A program made the position numbers and the translations under genes. A model generated the notes under the pieces. It was not told the DNA's origin, did not search any database, and saw only the letters and a list, made by a program, of their open reading frames with translations. From NCBI GenBank assembly GCA_020248665.1, contig JADCHE010000064.1, positions 1 to 54,889 on the forward strand: 54,889 nucleotides of DNA. The letters are read 5' to 3'. Shown in pieces: positions 46,118-53,585 of the stretch (within the stretch, counting starts at the first letter, position 1; each line of letters begins with the position of its first letter). Origin of the DNA: Burkholderiales bacterium (lineage in GTDB: Bacteria > Pseudomonadota > Gammaproteobacteria > Burkholderiales > Burkholderiaceae_E).

Positions 46118-46379
46118 CTCAAACGCTCGGGCCATCGCCGGATGAGGCGGCTCGTCAGCGGCTTTCCAATTTGAACTCCGCACTTCGCAGCCCCATGCGT
46201 GCGCTAGCTGTGAAGCGTCAAGACGTTGTTGTCTGACGCATGCTTGAGTCTGGACGTCGGCGGCTTGCCGCCCATCTCCAGGCTCAACCCTGCGTCACAA
46301 AACAGCGTCTCGACGCCTCACATTCGGCCTCGCGCCACAGCCTCCGGGCCTCGGCAAGCCATTCAACCGCACTCACTAG
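46118..46379. other. Non-coding junction between integrase remnant and HipA fragment
   Basis: I see no coding potential, RNA gene or repeat in these 262 bases. A TAG at 46377-46379 lies in frame with the downstream HipA fragment, and the sequence left of it no longer resembles HipA, so a rearrangement junction is near 46380. Confidence 0.5.
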
Positions 46380-47060
46380 CTCGAAGCGCTGGTCCGAGCG
46401 GCCGAGGAGCTCGAGGAGACCGGCAGGCTGCCCCGCGAGGTGCTCGAACAGCTGGAGCCCGGCACCAGCATGGGCGGCGCGCGCCCGAAGGCGACCGTCG
46501 AGGACGGCCACCGCCTCTATCTGGCAAAGCTGCCGGAGAAGAACGACAAGCACAACATGCAGCGCATCGAGCATGCGACGCTCGAGCTCGCGCGCGTCGC
46601 GGGGCTGAACGTGTGCGGCACGCGCATCGAACCGGTCGGCCGGGCCGAGGCGTTGATGCTACTTCGCTTCGACCGCGAGTGGAATTCGGACGTCGGCGCC
46701 TACGCCCGACACGGCCTGGCCTCGGGGCTCACGCTGCTCAACGCTGAAGACGGCATTCGCGGCCGTGAGCGCTGGTCGTACCTGCTGCTCGCCGACGAGG
46801 TGCGCCGCTGGTCGGTCAAGCCCGATGCGGACAGGCTCGAGCTCTTCAAGCGCATGGTCTTCAACGCGATGGTCACCAACGACGACGACCACCCGCGTAA
46901 CCACGCGATGCTGCGCACGACCGCGGGCTGGCGCCTGTCCCCGGCTTACGACATCGTGCCCGTGCCGCTCATCTCGCAGGAGCGCCGTGACCTCGCCCTC
47001 GAGATAGGCCGGTTCGGGCGCGTCGCGAGCCTGTACAACATCCTGTCGGAGTGTTCGTTC
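46380..47060 (+). pseudogene. HipA-like kinase fragment (N- and C-terminus lost)
   Basis: About 225 residues of the HipA C-terminal kinase domain. The sequence runs LEALVRAAEELEETGRLP, then the P-loop-like GTSMGGARPKATVED, LAKLPEKND, LLRFDRE, the catalytic NDDDHPRNHAML (Asp) and SPAYDIVP. It ends abruptly after YNILSEC followed by unrelated residues and a stop at 47085-47087. Both ends are missing and no antitoxin gene precedes it. It differs from the intact HipA downstream and belongs to another HipA subgroup. Confidence 0.78.
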
Positions 47061-47194
47061 GCCGTCGCAGCGACTCCGCCCTGCTGACGGGAACGCTCGT
47101 GCCGACGCTGTCGTAAGCGGCCTGAGCGCCGGCGTGGCGACCGGGCCCCCGTCGGCTTCGGCACGCCCAAGGTACCTCAGCTGCCCTCCGAACG

Positions 47195-47396
47195 TGCCGT
47201 ATGTGCTATCGGCGTCGGCCAGCCGTCCGCATTGGTCGCCTCATCAACTGGTCGAAAGATGCCGTATATGCTATTGTATGTGGCATCGGATAGCGGGTAC
47301 ATCTCAGTGATAGGCCCGTTTTGAGCCGCAATCCACGCGCTCAATGGTGAATGCTTCATTCCGATGAGTCTGGAGCGTTGATGCCAAATACGGCAT
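47195..47396. promoter_or_regulatory. Repeated operator-like sites upstream of hipB
   Basis: The motif TGCCGTAT occurs three times: TGCCGTATGTGCTAT (47195-47209), TGCCGTATATGCTAT (47260-47274) inside a 28-base imperfect palindrome with ATGCC/GGCAT ends (47259-47286), and on the minus strand in the palindrome ATGCC-aaatac-GGCAT (47381-47396), 26 bases before the hipB start. The region is less GC-rich than its surroundings and has no ORF. HipB proteins autoregulate through such repeats, so these are likely HipB operators. Confidence 0.6.
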
Positions 47397-47422
47397 TCTA
47401 TTGAGTTGAGGAATCATAGCAA

Positions 47423-47719
47423 ATGCAGCAAGAACTGACGGCGTTGAGCGAGCTGGGCCGCGAGGTCGCGCGGCTGCGCAAGGCGCGCGGCCTCACGCAG
47501 CGCCAGCTGGGCGAGTTGACCGGCCTGGGCCAGTCGACGCTCGCGCGGTTCGAGACGGGCGCGGTGTCCGAGTTCGGCGCGAGGAAGCTGCTGCGCCTGC
47601 TGGAAGTGCTGGGCCATGGCCTGACGGTTGCGCCCCTTCGCCGCGGCGTCACGCTCGACGACGTGCTGGAAGAGCGCCGACGCCAGGGCGGCACGCCCCT
47701 TGCGGGTGACGCCCAGTGA
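47423..47719 (+). CDS. hipB: HipB-like XRE antitoxin/regulator
   Basis: A 98-residue protein with an XRE helix-turn-helix (about 11-65): REVARLRKARGLTQRQLGEL then GQSTLARFETG. The short C-terminal extension (about 66-98) is rich in Arg and Gly, as in HipB-type antitoxins, which bind DNA and neutralise the partner kinase. The stop overlaps the hipA GTG by four bases (GTGA), so the two are translationally coupled. It lies just downstream of the repeated operator-like sites. Confidence 0.85.
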   Translation: MQQELTALSELGREVARLRKARGLTQRQLGELTGLGQSTLARFETGAVSEFGARKLLRLLEVLGHGLTVAPLRRGVTLDDVLEERRRQGGTPLAGDAQ

Positions 47720-49035
47720 AGCTGACCGTCTTCGTGCAGGACAGGCCGGTCGCGACGCTGGCCTCCACCGACGGCTTCGAGCACGTGGTCTCGTATCACC
47801 CGGACGTGCCGCCCGAGGACTTCATCTCGCTCCTGATGCCGGTGCGCACCAAGTCCTATGACTGGCCGGACCTGCATCCGTTCTTCCGGATGAACCTGCC
47901 CGAGGGCTTCCTGCTCTCCATCCTCCAGGAGCAGCTGGGGCCGCACGTCGGCGCCTCGCCGCTGAGCCTGCTGCGAGTCGTCGGGCGCAACGTCATCGGC
48001 CGCGTGAAGGTTGCCTCTGAAGGCGCGGACCCCACGAGCCCTCCGGTCGCCTTCGAGCTCGCCGACATCCTGAAGGGCGACAACTCCGAGGAGGCGTTCG
48101 TCGAGCTGGTGCGCCGCTTCGCGGTCTCGGGCGTCTCGGGCGTGGTCCCGAAGTTCCTCGCGCCCGACGCGCTCGCCGCGTACCGCAAGGGGACGCTTCC
48201 GACCGACCGCTACATCATTAAGGGCTCGACCTCGCGGCTGCCGGGCGTGGCGCTCAACGAGCACCTGTGCATGGAGGTCGCGCGCCGCGCTGGCATCGAG
48301 ACGGCCGGGACCCAGGTGTCGGAGGACGGCCAAGCGCTCGTCGTGAGCCGCTTCGACTACGTCGGGAACAGTGCCGAGCGCCTCGGCATGGAGGACCTGT
48401 GCAGCCTCCTGGGTCTCAGACCCGAGCAGAAGTACGAGCCGACCTGGGAGCAGGTCGTCAACCGCATCAAGCAGCTGGTGCCGCCCGAGGGCCAGCAGAC
48501 CGCGCTCGAGCGCGTCGCGGACCTGGTGCTCCTCACCTATGCGCTCAGGAACGCCGACTGCCACACGAAGAACGTGGCGCTCCTGTACTCAGGCTCACAG
48601 GACGTGCGCCTTGCACCGGTCTACGACATGCTGACCATCACTGTCTACGACGACTACAGCCGGAATCCGCCGGGGCTCGCCATCAACGGACGCAAGACCT
48701 GGACGCCGGGCACCTCACTCGAGCTTTTCCTCACCACGCGCTGCAACCTGAAGCTCGCCCGGGTGCAGCAGCGCATCGAGGCCCTCTGCGAGGCGATGGT
48801 CGAGGTCGCGCCGCGCGTCGCGCAGGCAAGCCGCGACTACCCAGCGTTCAAGGACATCGGCCCGCGCATGCTGCACGCCTGGAACGACGGCATGAACAGC
48901 CTGCGGCTGCGCCGCACCTGGAGCCTGCCGAACCTTGCTGCATGCATCGAGGCGGAGGGGTTTGCAGGCATCGCGAAGCCGAAGAGCCCGCCCAAGGAGA
49001 AGCTCGGGCGCTCGCAGCTGCTCGCACCTCGCTAG
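47716..49035 (+). CDS. hipA: HipA-like Ser/Thr kinase toxin
   Basis: A 439-residue HipA-family kinase. The N-terminal subdomain (about 1-105) has RPVATLASTDGFEHVVSYHP and FFRMNLPEGFLLSILQEQLG. The kinase core follows with the regulatory loop VSGVSGVVPKFL (about 137-148), the nucleotide-lysine strand YIIKGS (about 169-174), an HLCMEVARRAGIETAGT region, catalytic NADCHTKNVAL (about 278-288) and Mg-binding PVYDML (about 301-306). All key residues appear present, so it may be active. HipA toxins phosphorylate tRNA synthetases or other targets; this target is unknown. GTG 47716 overlaps hipB. The gene lies inside a decayed island. Confidence 0.87.
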   Translation: MKLTVFVQDRPVATLASTDGFEHVVSYHPDVPPEDFISLLMPVRTKSYDWPDLHPFFRMNLPEGFLLSILQEQLGPHVGASPLSLLRVVGRNVIGRVKVASEGADPTSPPVAFELADILKGDNSEEAFVELVRRFAVSGVSGVVPKFLAPDALAAYRKGTLPTDRYIIKGSTSRLPGVALNEHLCMEVARRAGIETAGTQVSEDGQALVVSRFDYVGNSAERLGMEDLCSLLGLRPEQKYEPTWEQVVNRIKQLVPPEGQQTALERVADLVLLTYALRNADCHTKNVALLYSGSQDVRLAPVYDMLTITVYDDYSRNPPGLAINGRKTWTPGTSLELFLTTRCNLKLARVQQRIEALCEAMVEVAPRVAQASRDYPAFKDIGPRMLHAWNDGMNSLRLRRTWSLPNLAACIEAEGFAGIAKPKSPPKEKLGRSQLLAPR

Positions 49036-49596
49036 CCCGGCCGCCGGCGACTCGCGTCGGTCGCGCCGCACCGCGCGGCGATGCTCGTGAAGCGAAGCAT
49101 TGGCCGGCCACGGATTGATTTCACGAGCACTGGCACCGTAGCCGATGGGGCGGTGAGAGCAGCGCGTTCGGGGTCCGTCACGAGCACACGGCTGTCGTAC
49201 CACTCGAATCGGCGGCATGTCAGACCCGCCGTCCTACGCTACCGCCTCCTCGAAGGGGAGTTCCCCCGGCTGCCCACCGGGTCGCGCTGGCGCACTGCGT
49301 GCGACACCTGGCTTGTCATCCACAACCCCTACCCCGGTCTGACGGCCGACTAGGTGCGCGCCACGCGCATGGGATAGCCATCACCGGCCGGCCGTGAATC
49401 CGGAATTACGCTTGCAGGGGTGGGCGCTACCGACGCTGCCCGCGACGACGAGGGCAATTACGCCCGTAATTAAGCCCCGGACTGCCCGAGTGCCTAACCA
49501 CCGAGCCGAGTGCCTCGAAGCATTGCCGCAATGAGCGTCCCCGATGACGGCTCCCTACGCTGCCGACCGACCAATCGAAACTCTGAGGGGACCGCT
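49036..49596. other. Intergenic DNA without a supported gene
   Basis: Short open frames occur, including a 90-residue one at 49081-49353, but none has a recognisable domain or ribosome site. A small inverted repeat AATTACG-cc-CGTAATT is present near 49458-49473. The region appears to be a junction of unrelated fragments. Confidence 0.5.
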
Positions 49597-49827
49597 TTGA
49601 GGCAACGAGCCGAGATATTGACTTCGTGGGCGGCCATGGCGCTCTCGCTCGTTGCCACATCAGCGTCGGCGGGGGCGCTTCTTGTTGTGGATGGCGTGAA
49701 CGGGCCCGTACCAGACGGCGGCGATTGCATGTTCGCTTGTGCGCTGAGGTATCAGCAGGCATACAGCAGCGAACTGTTTGGGAATGAACGCGTATTGATT
49801 ACTGCGGTGGAGTTCCTGCACGCAACA
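49597..49827 (+). pseudogene. Truncated secreted-protein gene (possibly PEP-CTERM type)
   Basis: From TTG 49597, preceded by a GAGGGG site, 77 residues are read. A signal peptide (LTSWAAMALSLVATSASA) precedes ALLVVDGVNGPVPDGGDCMFACALRYQQAYSSELFGNE. The style recalls PEP-CTERM exoproteins, a low-certainty guess. At 49828 the frame runs into integrase sequence on the opposite strand and the rest of the gene is missing, including any sorting signal. Confidence 0.5.
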
Positions 49828-50415
49828 ATGGCTTGGGCGGCGACGGTATTGCGGCAGTCCTGGAAGGCCTCTTCCAAGCGTGCCTGCTCGACGTCGCTCA
49901 TGACGCGGTCCCGGGCGTTGTCGACCGCCGGCATCACGAGGTGCGTGGCGGGGTTCTCAGCGGGTGTCGCCCAGTTCCAGATGCGCCGGGCGTAGTTGAA
50001 GAACGCCCGAAAGAGCGCGCGCTCGAGCTCGAGCGTCGCGGGCTCTCGGCCTTCGGCGCGCAGCGCATCGACGGGGCGCTGCAGGTGATGGCGCTGAACG
50101 GCCGCCACGGTCAGGCAGGCGAGGTGCTTGCGCAGAGCGTCGCTGCGGGCGGTCTGACGCTCGAGCGCCTTGCGGTGTTGGGACAGACCCTTCGGGATGC
50201 GGCGCACGGGCCGGGGCTCGACGAGTCCGACCACGAAGTGCTGGCCCCGGCCCTTGCGGTCGGCGCGTCGCGCGGTCTCCTGAACGAAGCCTTTGGCGAC
50301 CGCCTCGGCCCAGGGGGTGACCTCGAGTGTCGCGAGGTTCGCTGCGCGCAGCAGCTTGTTGATGCGGTCGGCCTCCTGGCGGGCTCCCTTCATGAAGGGC
50401 AGGCGCTGCCGGCCG
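49828..50415. repeat. Direct repeat of integrase DNA, right copy
   Basis: Matches 45670-46117 in the same orientation but keeps 140 bases that the left copy has lost (roughly 49975-50118). Confidence 0.85.
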
Positions 50416-50624
50416 TAGTCCTGCAGGGCCTGGGCCACGCTCGTGCGGTGGGGCCCCAGGCCCATCGGCTTGCCGTGTGCGTCGAGCTCACTCACGCGCT
50501 CGTCCATGGCCTTGCGGGCGGCCGCGGCACTTGCGCAGCCGCTCACGAAGAGTTCGATGCCTTGGACGCGCCGGCGCATCGCCCAGCCGGCGCCGTCCCG
50601 GTACGGTGTGGCGGCTCTAGGCAT
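49828..50624 (-). pseudogene. Tyrosine recombinase (integrase) remnant, copy 2
   Basis: From ATG 50624 an intact N-terminal arm and core-binding part (about 265 residues) can be read: QGIELFVSGCASAAAARKAMDERV, YGRQRLPFMKGARQEADRINKLL, and LELERALFRAFFNYARRIWNWATPAENP. It ends at 49828, just after NTVAAQAI, before all catalytic residues; the frame then runs through foreign sequence to a stop at 49752. It therefore cannot recombine DNA but may still bind att arms. It points away from tRNA-Phe, the usual arrangement for a tRNA-targeting integrase. Confidence 0.85.
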
Positions 50625-50847
50625 GGGGGCGCTCCCGGCGGGGCAGGGTGGGGCGCGACGCACGGGGTGTGGCTGTCCGTGTGCCGAGATGGAACGATGA
50701 CCTCATTGCGACGACTCCCAGTTGGGGAAGTCGCGTGTAGGCATCGGGGTCCCGACTGCGCCGCGGCGGCTCTTCAAGGCGCTCGCGCGTGGGGGTGCGC
50801 GAGGCCCGCGGAGTCGCTCACGTGCGCGCGGAAAAGCGCCGTGGAGC

Positions 50848-50856
50848 GTGGTCGTC
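50848..50856. repeat. Target-site duplication, left (IS256-family element)
   Basis: The 9-base sequence GTGGTCGTC directly precedes the left terminal inverted repeat and recurs exactly at 52253-52261. Confidence 0.9.
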
Positions 50857-50883
50857 GGTGGCGTCTCCGGACGTGGTGTAGAA
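50857..50883. repeat. IS256-family terminal inverted repeat, left
   Basis: Begins GGTGGCGTCTCC and ends GTGGTGTAGAA. It matches the reverse complement of 52226-52252 at 26 of 27 positions, with T versus C at position 10. Confidence 0.92.
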
Positions 50884-50974
50884 GCTGAGCTGTGAAGGCG
50901 TGCCCTTGCGGGGGCCATCGGACCGTCCGGTAGGGTTGGAGTTACGACGCTTCAACCAGACTGAGGACAGACCG

Positions 50975-52177
50975 ATGACCGACGACAGGATGGCACTGGC
51001 CGAAATGCTTGAGAAGGGGTCCGACGGGGACCTGCTGCGCGAGATGATCGGCTTCATGGCGCAGAGGCTGATGGAGACCGACGTGCAGGCGCGGGTGGGC
51101 GCGGGCCACGGCGAGCGCAGCGAGACGCGCGAGAACTGGCGCAACGGCTACCGCGAGAGGACGTGGCACACGCGCGCCGGGACGATACCGCTGAAGATCC
51201 CGAAACTGCGCTCGGGGAGCTACTTCCCGGGCTTTCTGGAGCCGCGGCGCTCGTCGGAGAAGGCGATGACAGCGGTGATCCAGGAGGCCTACGTGCAGGG
51301 GATCAGCACGCGCTCGGTCGACGAGCTGGTCAAGGCGCTGGGCATGAGCGGGATCAGCAAGAGCCAGGTCTCGCGGCTGTGCGAGGAGATCGACGAGCGG
51401 GTCGAGGAGTTCCTGAACCGGCCGATCGAGGGCGACTGGCCGTACCTGTGGATCGATGCGACGTACGTGAAGGTGCGCCAGTCGGGACGGATCGTCTCGG
51501 TGGCCACGATAATCGCCGTGGCGGTCAACACCGAGGGCCGGCGCGAGGTGCTGGGACTGGCGACGGGGCCGTCGGAGGCCGAGCCGTTCTGGACCGAGTT
51601 CCTGCGCTCGCTGATGAGGCGCGGGCTCAGGGGCGTGAAGCTGGTGATCTCGGACGCGCACGAAGGCCTGAAGGCGGCGGTGGCGAAGGTGCTGCACGCG
51701 ACGTGGCAGCGCTGCCGGGTGCACTTCCTGCGCAACGCGCTGGCCTACGCGAACAAGGGCCAGCGGCAGATGGTATTCGCGCTGATCAACACGATCTTCG
51801 CCCAGGAAACCGCCGAGGCCGCGCATCAGCAGTGGCGCATCGTGACCGACCAGCTGCGCGAGAAGTTCCCCAAGCTGGCCACGATGATGGACGGGGCCGA
51901 ACACGAGGTGCTCGCGTTCATGGACTTCCCCAAGGAGCACCGGGTGAAGATCCACAGCACGAACGTGCTCGAGAGGCTCAACGGCGAGATCAAGCGGCGC
52001 GCCGATGTCGTCGGCATCTTCCCCAACGAGCGCGCGATCCGGCGACTGGTGGGCGCGCTGCTGCTCGAGCAGAACGACGAGTACGCCATCCAGAAGCGCT
52101 ACATGGGCGTGGAATCGATGGCGCAGCTGAGCGAGAATCCGATGGTCAGGCTGCCGGCTGCGCCGGCTCTGGCCTGA
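50975..52177 (+). CDS. IS256-family transposase
   Basis: A 400-residue DDE transposase. The N-terminal part has [16 protein letters not shown] and [17 protein letters not shown], characteristic of IS256-family proteins. The catalytic acids are in [10 protein letters not shown] (about 165-174), VISDAHEGL (about 230-238) and [13 protein letters not shown] (about 332-344). The signature [10 protein letters not shown] is present. The frame is unbroken, so the enzyme is probably functional. ATG 50975 was chosen to match the family N-terminus. Confidence 0.95.
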   Translation: MTDDRMALAEMLEKGSDGDLLREMIGFMAQRLMETDVQARVGAGHGERSETRENWRNGYRERTWHTRAGTIPLKIPKLRSGSYFPGFLEPRRSSEKAMTAVIQEAYVQGISTRSVDELVKALGMSGISKSQVSRLCEEIDERVEEFLNRPIEGDWPYLWIDATYVKVRQSGRIVSVATIIAVAVNTEGRREVLGLATGPSEAEPFWTEFLRSLMRRGLRGVKLVISDAHEGLKAAVAKVLHATWQRCRVHFLRNALAYANKGQRQMVFALINTIFAQETAEAAHQQWRIVTDQLREKFPKLATMMDGAEHEVLAFMDFPKEHRVKIHSTNVLERLNGEIKRRADVVGIFPNERAIRRLVGALLLEQNDEYAIQKRYMGVESMAQLSENPMVRLPAAPALA

Positions 52178-52225
52178 TGTAGAGAGCGACCCGAGCGGAC
52201 GATCCGAGCGTCGTCACTGCAGGCT

Positions 52226-52252
52226 TTCTACACCACGTCCGGGGACGCCACC
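52226..52252. repeat. IS256-family terminal inverted repeat, right
   Basis: Starts TTCTACACCAC and ends GACGCCACC, the inverted partner of 50857-50883. Confidence 0.92.
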
Positions 52253-52261
52253 GTGGTCGTC
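52253..52261. repeat. Target-site duplication, right (IS256-family element)
   Basis: GTGGTCGTC, an exact copy of 50848-50856 on the other side of the element. Confidence 0.9.
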
Positions 52262-52310
52262 CGCAGTCGAGCGTCGACTCGTTTGCCAGAGGATTGCCAG
52301 AAAAGCGAAA

Positions 52311-52337
52311 GGGCGGGTCGTTTTCACGACTCGCCCT
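52311..52337 (-). terminator. Rho-independent terminator of tRNA-Phe
   Basis: A 10-base stem (GGGCGGGTCG at 52311-52320 with CGACTCGCCC) has a 6-base loop and one G-T pair. Reading the minus strand, a T-rich stretch TTTCGCTTTT follows. It lies about 45 bases past the 3' end of the tRNA. Confidence 0.75.
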
Positions 52338-52382
52338 TCGGGTGTCCCCACGCCATCTACTTGATTTCGTTGGGAGCTTATC

Positions 52383-52458
52383 TGGTGGCCAAGGGCGGAA
52401 TCGAACCACCGACACGCGGATTTTCAATCCGCTGCTCTACCAACTGAGCTACTTGGCC
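52383..52458 (-). tRNA. tRNA-Phe (GAA)
   Basis: 76 bases on the minus strand fold as a full cloverleaf. The acceptor stem is GGCCAAG/CTTGGCC, the D arm GCTC-AGTTGGTA-GAGC, the anticodon stem GCGGA/TCCGC with loop TTGAAAA (anticodon GAA), and the T arm GGTGG-TTCGATT-CCGCC. CCA is encoded at the 3' end. It is a common target for integrases, and the decayed island lies on its 3' side. Confidence 0.98.
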
Positions 52459-52505
52459 GTGCCGTCGTACGACAGCCATCCGGCAGGCGCCGGACGAGGC
52501 GGCGG

Positions 52506-52534
52506 AGTATAGCGGATCCCCGAAAGCGGGACAA
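52506..52534 (-). promoter_or_regulatory. Promoter of tRNA-Phe
   Basis: On the minus strand a -35 box TTGTCC (52534-52529) and a -10 box TATACT (52511-52506) are spaced by 17 bases, about 48 bases upstream of the mature tRNA 5' end. Confidence 0.75.
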
Positions 52535-52633
52535 ACCTGCGCCGCGGGTCGGGAGACGTGTCTGCCGGCACGTGACCGCGCCCGCGGGAACGCGCCTCGC
52601 GGGGCCCGGCGACCGACCGCGATCGGGCCCTGC

Positions 52634-53374
52634 TCACTCCACCGGCCGCGGCGGCAGCACGAACCACAGCGCCAGCGCCAGCAGCAGGCCGCCGACGCCG
52701 AGCGGCACCGCCGTGCGCCAGCCGGCGTTCGCCCGCCTCAGCACGCGCGCCTCGGTGACCCAGATGGTCTCGCACGCGCCGTTGCCCCGGTCGTCGCGGC
52801 GGGTGCTGGTGCCGCGGGCGAAGCCGCCCTGCGCGTGGCCGTACTCGGCGAGCGCGCCGCGCACGAGGATCTGGTCGCCAGGGCGCACGCCGCGCAGCCG
52901 CTTGACGATGGCCGGATCGTTCGCAAGCAGGTGGTTGTTCGAGATCTCGTCCGGGCGGAAGCGCTGCCGGGCCTCGCCGTCGTCGGTCGCGTAGTAGCAG
53001 GTGAAGGTGCCGCTCGCGTAGCGCATGCGCCGGTGCACGCCGCTGCGCAGCGTCTCGCCCCACACCACGCAGAGGTCGACGACGTTCAGGTGATCGCCCC
53101 ACCAGTCGCGGTGGACCACGTCCCACCAGGCCGAGGTGTCGTGGCGACTGACGACCATGCCGCGCAGTTCGTAGCGGTAGAGGGGGCGGACGGTGTAGTC
53201 GACGCCGCCCGCGGACACCGGGAACGGGGCCCGCCGCTCGGGCTCCTGGGTCGGCTCGGGCAGCGACGCCGGCAGCACCGCCTCGGGACCGGGCAGGCGG
53301 TCGCGCATCCACAGCCCGCCCGCGATCAGGGTGAGGCTGGCGGCGAGGAGCAGGTTCTGGGCGGCGTGCAGCAT
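52634..53374 (-). CDS. Conserved two-TM membrane protein of unknown function
   Basis: A 246-residue protein. An N-terminal helix (about 7-23), a large extracytoplasmic domain (about 50-215) and a C-terminal helix (about 222-240) suggest an inner-membrane protein with its bulk in the periplasm. The domain holds strikingly conserved-looking motifs: YRYELRGMVVSRHDTSAWW, HLNVVDLCVVWGE, FTCYY and ISNNHLLANDPAIVKRLR, then GDQILVRGALAEYGH. I recall this pattern from uncharacterised bacterial proteins but not a function. No operon partner is clear, as the UbiH-like gene is divergent. Confidence 0.75.
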   Translation of the reverse strand: MLHAAQNLLLAASLTLIAGGLWMRDRLPGPEAVLPASLPEPTQEPERRAPFPVSAGGVDYTVRPLYRYELRGMVVSRHDTSAWWDVVHRDWWGDHLNVVDLCVVWGETLRSGVHRRMRYASGTFTCYYATDDGEARQRFRPDEISNNHLLANDPAIVKRLRGVRPGDQILVRGALAEYGHAQGGFARGTSTRRDDRGNGACETIWVTEARVLRRANAGWRTAVPLGVGGLLLALALWFVLPPRPVE

Positions 53375-53585
53375 GGCGTCGGGTCGGCGATCGCGCCGAG
53401 GCTAGCGTCGCCGGTGGCGCTCGCGGCGCGCGGCGGGATCGGAGGACGGCCTGCGGCGATCGCTGGCGGGCGGTCGACCCCGGGGTCGACGCCGCCGTGC
53501 GGGCGGACCACCGGGCCGCGCCGCGACGCGGGTCGGGCGCCGGGCGATGCCGAGGCCGGTTGCGCCCGCCGCGTATACTCGGTCA

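Larger units (their letters stand above)
50857..52252. mobile_element. IS256-family insertion sequence, complete
   Basis: A 1396-base element bounded by 27-base terminal inverted repeats (50857-50883 and 52226-52252), differing at one position and starting GGTGGCGTC. It holds a single intact transposase gene. Exact 9-base target duplications flank it, as IS256-family elements make 8-9 bases. It landed between the integrase promoter region and tRNA-Phe. The perfect flanks and intact transposase suggest a recent insertion. Confidence 0.95.

Noticed and set aside
44931-46210. Search for a second copy of the tRNA-Phe 3' end as an attachment-site repeat
   Set aside because: No stretch resembling the tRNA 3' end (TGGTGGCCAAGG on the plus strand) was found near the left end of the island, so island boundaries by att repeats are not claimed.
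49081-49353. A 90-residue open frame after hipA
   Set aside because: It has no recognised domain, no clear ribosome site and an irregular composition. It may be chance in a junk region.
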